A stretch of DNA of 64,000 bases, taken from the NCBI GenBank assembly GCA_002363865.1, contig DEWY01000002.1, positions 1 to 64,000 of the forward strand. Direction: 5' to 3'. Of this stretch, positions 1 to 7,061 are shown piece by piece; position 1 is the first letter of the stretch, and every line of letters begins with the position of its first letter. The translations under genes and the position numbers were made by a program. Below the pieces are notes generated by a model. That model made no database searches, was not told where the DNA came from, and saw only the letters and a program-made list of their open reading frames with translations. The stretch is from Caulobacteraceae bacterium UBA3198. GTDB lineage: Bacteria; Pseudomonadota; Alphaproteobacteria; Caulobacterales; Caulobacteraceae.

Positions 1-17
1 GAATTTCCGGCGCCACC

Positions 18-2861
18 TCAGTAGCCCTTGGTCTCCAGGATGAGGTTCAAGGCGTCTTCCCGACCATCGTCCAGCTGGACGATGAAGTCGGGGACATACT
101 TCCGCGGCACGGCGCCATCGCGGTACGGGACATCAAAGGACATCCCCTGGTTCTTCACATAGGCCCGGACGCGGGGGTGTCGCTCCAACACGCGGGCCAG
201 TTCCGCCTCCCAGTCGCTGTCGAGCACCACATGACTGACGTGACTACGGTCCGGCGCGGTCGTGTAGACGTCCTTTGAGGTGTTGAAGGCGACGAAGCGA
301 GTTGAGCCGGTCGGGTTGTAGGCGTCGACGATCGCCTTGACATTCTTCTCCCCCTGGACGCCCCGCTGGCAGGCGAAGAAGATCAACTCGGCCGCCCGAT
401 CGGCCAACTCGGTGTAGAGGATCGCGCCTGTCGGGACGCCTTTGGTCACCAGGTGGCCTTCGGTGATCCAGCGTCGGCAAATTTTCTGTAGATCGCCAAA
501 CAGGTGCATCGGCGGGTCTTCACCCGGGTCGCGGAACCGGGTGAAGAGCAACCGCTTGGCCAGGTGGTAGGAGATGCTGCTCGGCCGCATGTCCTCCAGG
601 ATCTGGGGCGAGAGTTCGACGCCCTCGCCGACGATGCCTTCGTTCTGGACTCTTGAGGGGCCGACATTGCCGGGGTTCAGTTCGAAGCGACTATCAGGCG
701 TGAAGACCGCGGTAATCCGCTCATCGGGCAGGTCGTAGCGATAGCCCTCGACCCGGGGGAAGGTGATCTCCAGCTCCGCCCGTTCGCGTAGCGCCTGGAC
801 CCGCGTGGTCTTGGCCGGCGGCTTGACGGGGGCGACCACCGGCTCGGCGGCGAAGTTGAACGGGATGCCGAGAATGTCGGCGTATTCGACGTCAAACAGC
901 CCGTCCTTGTTCAGCTCGTAGGACTGCCGGCGCAGGCCACGACCAACGACCTGTTCGCAGAGAAGCTGGGTTCCGAAAGCCCGCACGCCCATGATGTGGG
1001 TGACCGTGTTGGCGTCCCAACCTTCGGTCAGCATGGACACTGAGACGACGCAGCGGATCTGTTCGCCCAGGCGTCCTTTGCGACCAACCGTGTTCATGGC
1101 TTCGCGCAGCAGGTCGGAGTCGCTGAGGTTGTCGGCCCTCTGGACGTCGCCGGATTTCTCGATCAGCTCGCGTTTGAACTGCTCGATTTCGGCGCCCATC
1201 ATTCCTCGAAACGAGGAGTCGAGCGCCTCGCCGCTTTCCAAGGCCTCGCTGTCGACCAGCAGAGTGTTGAAGCGGGTCAGCCGGTTGCCGTGCTCGTCAT
1301 AGTTCCGGAAGAGATCGAGGTGGCCAGCGTGGCGGAACCGCATCTCACCGTCCTCGTCCTCACGCTCGAACCCGGCAATCCACTCGTAGACGAGCTTGGA
1401 GGTGGCGGTGTTGTTGCAGACGACGATGAAGACGGGGGGCACGTCGATGCCCGCGCGCCGCCATTCCTCGTCGGTCTTCTCGTAGTGGCTATAGAGGGCG
1501 TAAAGCGCAGTCTGCAGCTCAGCGGGGAATGTCGCGGCCAGGGGGTCGAGGTCACCCGATTTGCCCGCGCCCTTCTTCGGCATTCGCTTGCCGATGTGCT
1601 CCCACAGCTCGCGATAGATCGGCGCCTCGCCGGTGACGGAGTTGTCCGAGACCGGAATGCGAGGGAGCTTCACGATCCCGCACTCGATGGCGTCCATCAG
1701 CGAGAAGTCGGAGACCGTCCACGGGAAGAGCGTGCCTTCCCGATAGCCTGAACCACGGAGGAAGAACGGGGTGGCCGAGAGGTCGAAGACCGTGCGGACG
1801 CCGATCTTGCGCTTCAATGCCTCCAGACCGGAGATCCAAAGCCGCGCCGCCTCGGCGTTGCGCTTGGCCTCTTCCTTCTCTTCAGCTGCGATGGGCGTCT
1901 CGGCGTCTTCCTGCCGCTCGCGGTAGCAGTGGTGAGCCTCGTCATTGATGGCGATGACGTTCTTGAAACCCAGCAACTCCCCACAGGCGCGCTTCAGCAT
2001 CGCGCCTTCAGTCTCGATGGTCTGGATGGGTCCGTCGCGGCCCTCGAGCAGACCGCGCCCGGTCTTGGAGAGGGACATGGTCTCGCGGCGCTTGAAGGCG
2101 TGATAGTTCGTGAGAACGACCTTCGCCCTGCCCATGTCGGCGACCATGTCGGCCGGCACCAGTTCGCGGGTGGCGTAGTAGTTCTCAGGGTGCGACGGGA
2201 GCAGGACGCCGAGGCGGTCGCGAATGGTGATGCCAGGGGTGACGATCAGGAAGGCGCGGCTGAACTTGCTGGCGTCGCCCGAGCGGACCGCATTCAGCGT
2301 CTGCCAGGCGATGAGCATGGCCATGACGGTCGTCTTGCCGGCGCCTGTAGCCAGCTTCAGCGCCATGCGGATCAGCTCTGGGTTGGCGGCGAGATTGGCC
2401 GCCCGTATGTGCTCCCAGTATCGGCCGTATTGCCTCTGCTTCGGAGCCACCTCGGTCAGCCAGATGGCCGTCTCGACAGCTTCCACCTGACAGAAGAAGG
2501 GCCGCACCGTCGCGAAGTCGTGCTTCCGCCAGTAGGTCAGCAGCCTCTGGGTCACAGGGGTCACGCCCCAGTCGGCAGGGTTTTTCAGCTGCCGCCAGCT
2601 GGCGACATGGCTGCGGATCTCATTGATGATGGTCAGCGTGTAGGCGAGATCAGCCTCGTCCTGCTCGCCGAACAGATCGGCCTCCCGAGCCCGGCGTCCC
2701 CGGTTTCGCGCAGCCGGAACCGGGGAGATCAGCTCCGATTTCCGCCGACCATTCTGAGGCGGAAGGTTTGTGGGCTGTCCATTGGAGTCGAGGGCGTGAT
2801 GCCGCGTCGGCTCCTCATAGGGCGAGTTCAGGATCGGGTGTTCAAAGAACGCTTTTGACAA
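18..2861 (-). CDS. Type III Res-like helicase/restriction endonuclease, apparently truncated
   Basis: The product is a 947-residue DEAD/DEAH helicase-nuclease of the Res-like class, close to what NCBI calls the BPTD_3080 family restriction endonucleases. It should use ATP to move on foreign DNA and cut it. Visible motifs are Walker A ATGAGKTT (residues 171-178), DEAH (307-310), a SAT helicase motif (LSATPFF), and motif VI with GRGLRR. A C-terminal PD-ExK nuclease follows (PDF at about 924, ETK at 943-945). The start is TTG at 2861, chosen because MSKAFFEHPILNSPYE matches the usual N-terminus as I recall it. The stop TGA comes two residues after the catalytic lysine, where I recall relatives continuing for several dozen residues. 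The codon could be a C-to-T change of CGA (Arg). No methyltransferase gene lies beside it in the window. Confidence 0.82.
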   Translation of the reverse strand: MSKAFFEHPILNSPYEEPTRHHALDSNGQPTNLPPQNGRRKSELISPVPAARNRGRRAREADLFGEQDEADLAYTLTIINEIRSHVASWRQLKNPADWGVTPVTQRLLTYWRKHDFATVRPFFCQVEAVETAIWLTEVAPKQRQYGRYWEHIRAANLAANPELIRMALKLATGAGKTTVMAMLIAWQTLNAVRSGDASKFSRAFLIVTPGITIRDRLGVLLPSHPENYYATRELVPADMVADMGRAKVVLTNYHAFKRRETMSLSKTGRGLLEGRDGPIQTIETEGAMLKRACGELLGFKNVIAINDEAHHCYRERQEDAETPIAAEEKEEAKRNAEAARLWISGLEALKRKIGVRTVFDLSATPFFLRGSGYREGTLFPWTVSDFSLMDAIECGIVKLPRIPVSDNSVTGEAPIYRELWEHIGKRMPKKGAGKSGDLDPLAATFPAELQTALYALYSHYEKTDEEWRRAGIDVPPVFIVVCNNTATSKLVYEWIAGFEREDEDGEMRFRHAGHLDLFRNYDEHGNRLTRFNTLLVDSEALESGEALDSSFRGMMGAEIEQFKRELIEKSGDVQRADNLSDSDLLREAMNTVGRKGRLGEQIRCVVSVSMLTEGWDANTVTHIMGVRAFGTQLLCEQVVGRGLRRQSYELNKDGLFDVEYADILGIPFNFAAEPVVAPVKPPAKTTRVQALRERAELEITFPRVEGYRYDLPDERITAVFTPDSRFELNPGNVGPSRVQNEGIVGEGVELSPQILEDMRPSSISYHLAKRLLFTRFRDPGEDPPMHLFGDLQKICRRWITEGHLVTKGVPTGAILYTELADRAAELIFFACQRGVQGEKNVKAIVDAYNPTGSTRFVAFNTSKDVYTTAPDRSHVSHVVLDSDWEAELARVLERHPRVRAYVKNQGMSFDVPYRDGAVPRKYVPDFIVQLDDGREDALNLILETKGY

Positions 2862-3160
2862 GGCCGGCCCCCCGAGCCGCCACGCGCGACTCCCGGTGCG
2901 GCCACGCTACCCTCATCGCGACGCAGCCGACAACCGTCACAACCGGGGCGTGCCCCTCCCGGCGGACCGACCAATAGCACTCAGTATGCCAAAATTTTCC
3001 CGGGATAAATGTGAGATGGTCATGTCTAAGCTACTGTTTGGACCGGGTTAAAAGGGTGTACCCCTTCTCTCCGAACCCCGCCTTAAATCCCGGCCTGCCC
3101 GTATTTTTGAATTGGTCCTGAAATCAGGGCCTTGGATCAAACGATACGGGATAACCAACC
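2862..3160. promoter_or_regulatory. Divergent intergenic region with an AT-rich core
   Basis: This 299-bp gap separates two divergent genes and should hold both promoters. The central part, about 2985-3060, is visibly richer in A and T than its surroundings (runs such as CAAAATTTT and GGATAAATGTGAG). I see no convincing paired -35/-10 elements, RNA gene or reading frame. Confidence 0.35.
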
Positions 3161-3466
3161 TTGCTGACTGTCAAAGACGTGCTGCGCGGGATCAATCGCT
3201 ACTGGGCGCCGAAGGCCGATGAGGGCCGCTCATCGCTGGAGATCCTGGCCTGGCATGCCGCGGCGGAGCTGGCCTCTTTCGTCGAGCTGACCATGGAGCC
3301 GGCCGACATGCACATCATCGCGCCCAAGACGTACCAGGTGCTGTGGGGCTTGGAGGCCTACTTCGCCGACATCGGGCAGCTTCCGCCGCAGGAGATGGCG
3401 CTGGTCAAGCTGATGATGGAGCGCGTCAACGCCGGGCTCACGCCACGCGGCGACGAGACCAAGTAG
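3161..3466 (+). CDS. Hypothetical protein, 101 aa
   Basis: I do not recognise this family. The protein is small, mildly acidic and mostly helical by eye, with no signal peptide, membrane segment or zinc-binding cysteines. The start is TTG at 3161; no in-frame ATG near the N-terminus fits better. Codon use (G or C at third positions) is like that of real genes in the window, which is the main reason to keep it. It diverges from the restriction gene and is followed by a strong hairpin. Its place in the integrated element suggests an accessory role, but nothing in the sequence says which. Confidence 0.55.
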   Translation: MLTVKDVLRGINRYWAPKADEGRSSLEILAWHAAAELASFVELTMEPADMHIIAPKTYQVLWGLEAYFADIGQLPPQEMALVKLMMERVNAGLTPRGDETK

Positions 3467-3478
3467 GTCGATAAGGTG

Positions 3479-3517
3479 GCTGGCGGTCTGCCGACCAGAT
3501 GATGGTGGACCGCCAGC
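3479..3517 (+). terminator. Hairpin after the 101-aa gene
   Basis: GCTGGCGGTC (3479-3488) and GACCGCCAGC (3508-3517) are perfect 10-bp inverted repeats separated by 19 nt, beginning 13 nt after the stop codon. No T-run follows, so it may be a Rho-assisted end or an mRNA-stabilising structure. Confidence 0.45.
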
Positions 3518-3589
3518 GCATCTTGCCGCGGCGCAGTGCGAGCGGCGAGGATCGCGGCCACTCTCCGCTCAAGCCCCCCACCGCTTTGA

Positions 3590-4204
3590 GTGAGCCTAGC
3601 CTCTTCGGGGCAGAGTGACGGGTCCGGCAGGGCCATCGCCGCCACAGACTCTGAAGGCCGCCAGGACGGCCGCAAGCATCAGGGCGCTGCTCATGCCCCA
3701 CCCAACCCCGAAACCCCCATCCTGAGGGATCCTGGAGTCATGCAGAGGGATGCGGGCGCGGCCCACTCGGGTTGGTCTCGTGACCTGGCCCCATCGAGGC
3801 CCAGATGCGTCGAAGCGCCGGAAGCTATGGGCCGGTGAAGGCGCCAATGGTCGGCGGGGAGACCGACGCCGCTTCGAGGCCCGGGCGAGCGCCAGGATCA
3901 GCCATCATCCACGAAATGCAACGAGCCGGGCAACCAAACGCCAGAGGACTCTGGGGAGTCGCTAGAGCCCAAAGAGCGCCCCTCCGCTACCCACACACCA
4001 GAAGCCCTCGAAACGCCGCTCCTGAGCCATTCTGGAGTCAGCACGGGCCAGTCAGATCTCGACAGGCGGAGATCGGGACGCCAGATGCCGAACTGGGCTT
4101 CTGAGGCGATCGATTTCGCCGCAGCCCTGGATGAGAAGCGCCGGCTCTGTGCCGGGGGTGGTTACCGCTCGGGCTGGGCGCATCTGCGGCCAAGAGTGGG
4201 TTAA
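3590..4204 (+). pseudogene. Possible decayed reading frame with internal repeats
   Basis: One frame from TTG 3590 to the stop at 4202-4204 is broken by only one TGA (3836-3838). Two segments 300 nt apart, at 3710 and 4010, encode the same pattern ETPxLxxxGV in this frame. The patterns SGQSDxSGR and TGQSDLDRRRSGR also recur. An intact 39-residue piece could start at ATG 4085 (MPNWASEAIDF...) after a weak GGGA and end in RSGWAHLRPRVG. I recognise no family. In GC-rich DNA such frames also arise by chance, so this may equally be non-coding element DNA. Apart from this frame I see nothing in 3518-4163. Confidence 0.25.
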
Positions 4205-4538
4205 GGCTGGGGCTCGGCGGAGCGCCCTTCGGAGAGTTTCATACAATTATATCTCTTATCTTTTGTTGTCATGAAATCTCAAAATTATAGTAGATAAAGA
4301 AAAAGGTAAGATAATAAAAGAGACAGTGATTTATTGTATGAAACCTCCCCACGGGAGGACCGCTCAAGCTGGGCGTATCTGCGGCCGGTGTTGGACTAAG
4401 GCCGGGGCTCGACGGAAAGCCTTCCAGATAGTTTCATACAATTATTTACCTATATCTTTATTATCCAATTTTTCAAAAAGTATAGTATATAATAGAAAAA
4501 ATAAGAAGATAAAAGATAAGGTGATTTGTTGTATGAAA
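4164..4538. repeat. Two-copy tandem repeat, period 195 bp, half GC-rich and half AT-rich
   Basis: Copy A starts with ACCGCTC at 4164 and copy B with ACCGCTC at 4359, exactly 195 bp apart. Each copy has a GC-rich part of about 70 bp (shared blocks GCTGGGCGYATCTGCGGCC and GGGGCTCG) followed by a 107-bp AT-rich palindromic element. The copies differ at many positions, so the duplication is old. Both GC-rich parts encode the same short C-terminus in one frame, RSGWAHLRPRVG-stop and RSSWAYLRPVLD-stop. Confidence 0.8.
4236..4344. repeat. AT-rich palindromic element, copy 1
   Basis: The 107-bp AT-rich stretch 4237-4343 is bounded by TTTCATACAA and its inverse TTGTATGAAA; adding the flanking G and C gives 11-bp terminal inverted repeats. 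Inside, segments such as TCTCTT and AAGAGA can pair, so the whole element can fold into a long imperfect hairpin. The base composition is strikingly unlike the surrounding DNA. It begins 32 nt after the stop codon at 4204. It carries no transposase or coding frame of note. Confidence 0.75.
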
Positions 4539-4539
4539 C
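4431..4539. repeat. AT-rich palindromic element, copy 2
   Basis: The second copy (core 4432-4538) has the same 107-bp length and the same terminal inverted repeats GTTTCATACAA/TTGTATGAAAC. Internal bases differ from copy 1, yet pairing is kept by other bases (ACCT with AGGT here, TCTC with GAGA in copy 1), which suggests selection on the fold. A TATAAT-like hexamer at 4488-4493 could serve as a -10 box for the HNH-like gene that begins 20 nt downstream. Confidence 0.75.
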
Positions 4540-4558
4540 CCCCTCACACGAGGGAGCT

Positions 4559-5041
4559 ATGAGACCGAAGACACCACTATCAGCCCGAATTGCCCGGCAC
4601 ACGGGCGTTTCAAAGGCCGATATACAGTATACGTTCGAAAATCTCACTCCCGGACAAGGCCCCTGCTGGCCCTGGGGTGGGATGGTCCAAGGCATCACGC
4701 CAATGATCGCGGTCGACAACAGGCCCAAGCCAGTGAGGCGGGTTCTGATAGCCCACATCCACGGCGAGCTGCCAGCCGATGTCCGCGTTCGGGCAGCCTG
4801 CCCGAACCCGCTTTGCGTCAGCCCAAACCACACCTTGGTCAAGGCTCGCTTCGCCGATGAAGCGACCTTCCTCACGCCTCCGCCGCTGGAGGAGTGCGAC
4901 CAGGATGACATCAACGACGTCATCGACGCGGTCTACAGCCGTGACCAGCCTTGGGACGCAGCCGCCCTAGCGGAGGAGTTCGACTACCCGCTGGCACTAG
5001 TTGAGGAAGCCATCCGCAAGATCGTGGAGGAAGGGCTCTAG
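4559..5041 (+). CDS. Degenerate HNH-fold protein, 160 aa
   Basis: The central part resembles the HNH endonuclease pattern common in phages. It has an aromatic entry (GPCWPWGG, like CWxWxG), then a hydrophobic strand with AHIHGELPADV, then CPNPLCVSPNHTL, matching CxNxxCxNPxHL. The first metal or catalytic histidine usually seen one residue before the first cysteine of that block (HxC) is alanine here (RAAC), so nuclease activity is doubtful and a DNA-binding role is possible. The last 45 residues look like a small winged or helix-turn-helix segment. ATG 4559 is chosen over an in-frame TTG at 4526 because GAGGGAG lies just upstream of it. It lies directly after AT-rich element 2 and upstream of the excisionase/integrase pair. 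Confidence 0.55.
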   Translation: MRPKTPLSARIARHTGVSKADIQYTFENLTPGQGPCWPWGGMVQGITPMIAVDNRPKPVRRVLIAHIHGELPADVRVRAACPNPLCVSPNHTLVKARFADEATFLTPPPLEECDQDDINDVIDAVYSRDQPWDAAALAEEFDYPLALVEEAIRKIVEEGL

Positions 5042-5087
5042 CGAGTCCCATCCTCACTCAGGCCCCTGGTTCGAAGGAGTCACGGGC

Positions 5088-5222
5088 ATGACAGAAGCAT
5101 TTATCAGATGCCATCTGCAATCGGCGGCGCTCAGGGGCTGTGAGCAGCGAACCACAGTCAAACCCGGAAAGTCCCCTGTACTTTCCAGGTTGCTTCTAGA
5201 CAGCGAGTCCCGCTCGGACTAA
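5088..5222 (+). CDS. Possible small protein, 44 aa
   Basis: ATG 5088 follows a strong ribosome binding site, AAGGAG at 5074-5079, with an 8-nt spacer, and the frame runs 44 codons to TAA at 5220-5222. The peptide (MTEAFIRCHLQSAALRGCEQ...) is basic and has two cysteines; I recognise no family. The rest of 5042-5398 holds no other gene I can support; its part from about 5223 to 5330 is AT-richer and may contain the promoter of the excisionase/integrase pair. Confidence 0.3.
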   Translation: MTEAFIRCHLQSAALRGCEQRTTVKPGKSPVLSRLLLDSESRSD

Positions 5223-5398
5223 TTAGTCATCGCGCCGATGCTTTCGGCCCTATGAACCTATCACCCTCTCAATTCTCAAAATTTTCGTTGGCCGCGTTCT
5301 GTTCGGCCGTGTGAGTTGACGAGGTTTTTCATGCACATCGCAAAGGCAGAGCGCGGCTCTGCATATGCTCCGCAGCGTTCGAGCGGGAGCGTGAAGAG

Positions 5399-5830
5399 TT
5401 GAGCGCCCCTCCCCACCCCTCCCCCCGCATTGCTGCGCGACCGTTCCCCACTGACTGGCCAGATGACGCGCCTATGCATCTGGACGAGTTCGTCGCCGTG
5501 TTCGGCATCGAACTGCCCGTGAGCGTGCCGCTCCTCCGCGGCGAGATCAGAAAGGGCAAGCTCCCGGCCAAAAAGGTGGCCGGAAAACTCTTCATCACCC
5601 CAAGCCAAGTCAGGGAACTGTTCCAACCTTGCCGCCCCGATCCAAAGGCCCCCGCCTCTACCTCCGGCGCGATCGCGTCGATCGCCGCAGCGGCCGGCCG
5701 CTCCCCGACGTCTACGTCATCCGCGATGGATCGGTTCAGCGCAGCACGGGATGCGGCGCTGATCGCCTGCCAGAAGCTGAGCGGCGGCTCGGAGAGTACA
5801 TCGCGCGGAAGCAAGCAACGGCAGCACTAA
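5399..5830 (+). CDS. Excisionase-like helix-turn-helix protein overlapping the integrase gene
   Basis: Residues 26-78 read as a MerR/Xis-type helix-turn-helix (MHLDEFVAVFG ... LLRGEIRKGKLPAKKVAGKLFITPSQVRELF), the layout of excisionase-family proteins placed before integrases. The C-terminal 65 residues are low-complexity, rich in Ser, Ala and Thr, because this part is read from the +1-shifted start of the integrase gene. TTG 5399 has GGGAG upstream; ATG 5474 is an alternative that would give 118 residues and still keep the HTH. It probably directs excision versus integration and may repress its own operon. Confidence 0.6.
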   Translation: MSAPPHPSPRIAARPFPTDWPDDAPMHLDEFVAVFGIELPVSVPLLRGEIRKGKLPAKKVAGKLFITPSQVRELFQPCRPDPKAPASTSGAIASIAAAAGRSPTSTSSAMDRFSAARDAALIACQKLSGGSESTSRGSKQRQH

Positions 5831-6849
5831 CACCCGCCGCACCACAGGATCCTACCACGCTGCCGGTGGCCACGGTTCTGGCATTGTATGCCCAGGAACG
5901 CGCGCCGCAGCTGGCAGGCAAGCCGGAGAGTATCGCCGGCTTTATCCGAGCCCTGCTCGGGTTCTGGGGCGACAAGACCGTCGCCGAAGTCAAGCGAACC
6001 ACTTGTAAGGCCTACGTCGCGTGGCGGACCGCACAGCCCCGCGGCGGTGCGTCAAGCCGAGGCGGTTTGATCTCAGAGCAAACCGCGCGACGCGAGCTTG
6101 AGGTCCTCCAGGGCGCACTCAGCTATTGGGACGGCGAGCATCAACTGGCTCGAAAGCCCCGCATATGGCTACCGGAGAAGCCTGAGAGCCCGCGCAGTGC
6201 GCTGACAAGATCGGAGGCTGCCGCCCTGCTCCTGGCAGCCCGCGGGTGGCGCAAAACCGAAGATGGCCGCTGGGTGCGGCTGTACCATTCCACAAGGGCG
6301 AACCGAGCCCACGTGGCGCGGTTCATCCTGCTCGCCCTCTACACGGGTTCTCGGTCGGGCGTGATCCTGGATCTCTCTTGGGAAAAGTCGGCGGTCAGCG
6401 CATGGGTCGATCTCGAGCGCGGGATCCTCTACCGGCGCGGTACGGCCGAGCGAGATCACCACAACAAGCGCCGACCACCGGCGAGACTACCAGGTCGCTT
6501 GCTGGGCCACCTCCGCCGATGGAGAAAGATGGATCTGCGGCGAGAGGCGGTTCTGCGTGAGGCCGACCCGACCGCGCGGCTTATCAAGGTGATCCACCAC
6601 GGCGGCCAGGCGATCGATAAAATCAACCGTGGCTTCAACGCGTGTCGTCGTGATGCGGCGCTGGCAGATGACGTGACGCCACATTGGCTACGCCACACAG
6701 CGGCCACCTGGTTGATGGAGCGGGGGGTCGATCTCTGGCTTGCCGCCAACTACCTCGGGATGAGCGTCACGACGCTCGAAAAGCACTACGGCCACCACCG
6801 GCTGGACTTCCAGGCGACAGCCAGCGGTCGGATCGCATCGGCTGTATGA
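5629..6849 (+). CDS. Tyrosine recombinase/integrase
   Basis: This 406-residue site-specific recombinase probably integrates and excises the element. The N-terminal arm-type domain (LYLRRDRVDRRSGRPLPDVYVIRDGS) and SAM-like core-binding domain (about 75-185) are followed by the catalytic domain. Visible catalytic residues are the first Arg in LALYTGSRSGVILDL, a Lys in HHNKRRPPARLP, HxxR in TPHWLRHTAATW, and the final block YLGMSVTTLEKHYGHH with the nucleophilic Tyr. The start is TTG 5629, preceded by AGGGA; it lies 202 nt inside the excisionase frame. Its product should act on the tRNA fragment 115 nt downstream. Confidence 0.88.
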   Translation: MPPRSKGPRLYLRRDRVDRRSGRPLPDVYVIRDGSVQRSTGCGADRLPEAERRLGEYIARKQATAALTPAAPQDPTTLPVATVLALYAQERAPQLAGKPESIAGFIRALLGFWGDKTVAEVKRTTCKAYVAWRTAQPRGGASSRGGLISEQTARRELEVLQGALSYWDGEHQLARKPRIWLPEKPESPRSALTRSEAAALLLAARGWRKTEDGRWVRLYHSTRANRAHVARFILLALYTGSRSGVILDLSWEKSAVSAWVDLERGILYRRGTAERDHHNKRRPPARLPGRLLGHLRRWRKMDLRREAVLREADPTARLIKVIHHGGQAIDKINRGFNACRRDAALADDVTPHWLRHTAATWLMERGVDLWLAANYLGMSVTTLEKHYGHHRLDFQATASGRIASAV

Positions 6850-6864
6850 TGTGCTTGCCAGATG

Positions 6865-6903
6865 CTGGCCAGAAACGCGCCGAAAGGGCCTGTTTCTGGC
6901 CAG
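6865..6903 (+). terminator. Strong hairpin after the integrase
   Basis: CTGGCCAGAAAC (6865-6876) and GTTTCTGGCCAG (6892-6903) form a perfect 12-bp stem with a 15-nt loop, starting 15 nt after the integrase stop. There is no downstream T-run. It may end transcription at the edge of the element or, lying between int and att, be a recombination accessory site. Confidence 0.55.
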
Positions 6904-6963
6904 TTCCAGCGACAACAAACGATGTGAAATTTCATTTTCTTCAACGACTTACGGGAAAGACCG

Positions 6964-7013
6964 ACTCGTTCACACCGAGGGGGTCACAGGTTCAATCCCT
7001 GTCGCATCCACCA
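6964..7013 (+). other. tRNA-Val 3' fragment, attachment site scar (attR-like)
   Basis: The sequence reads exactly as the 3' half of a tRNA. The anticodon arm is ACTCG-TTCACAC-CGAGG (anticodon CAC, valine). A 5-nt variable loop GGGTC and a T arm ACAGG-TTCAATC-CCTGT follow. The acceptor strand is CGCATCC, then A and an encoded CCA. The bases upstream do not form a D arm or the matching GGATGCG strand, so the gene is incomplete. Tyrosine integrases commonly use such 3' halves. The intact tRNA and the left end of the element should lie beyond the left edge of the window. Confidence 0.82.
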
Positions 7014-7061
7014 TCTCTTCCGCCGCTGAAGCGAAGCGCCTCTGGCGATCTACCCCTCAGG

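Noticed and set aside
2862..3470. Partner methyltransferase of the restriction protein
   Set aside because: The only gene on this side encodes 101 residues without a SAM-binding or catalytic DPPY-type motif.
4236..4539. CRISPR array suggested by GTTTC...GAAAC ends
   Set aside because: There are only two units, the ends are inverted not direct repeats, the inner parts are similar to each other, and no cas genes are near.
4236..4539. Integron attC sites
   Set aside because: The RYYYAAC/GTTRRRY core pairs are not found at the ends, and the recombinase nearby is an ordinary phage-type integrase without the IntI extra motif as far as I can see.
6900..7013. Complete functional tRNA-Val gene
   Set aside because: No D arm and no 5' acceptor strand are present upstream of the anticodon arm.
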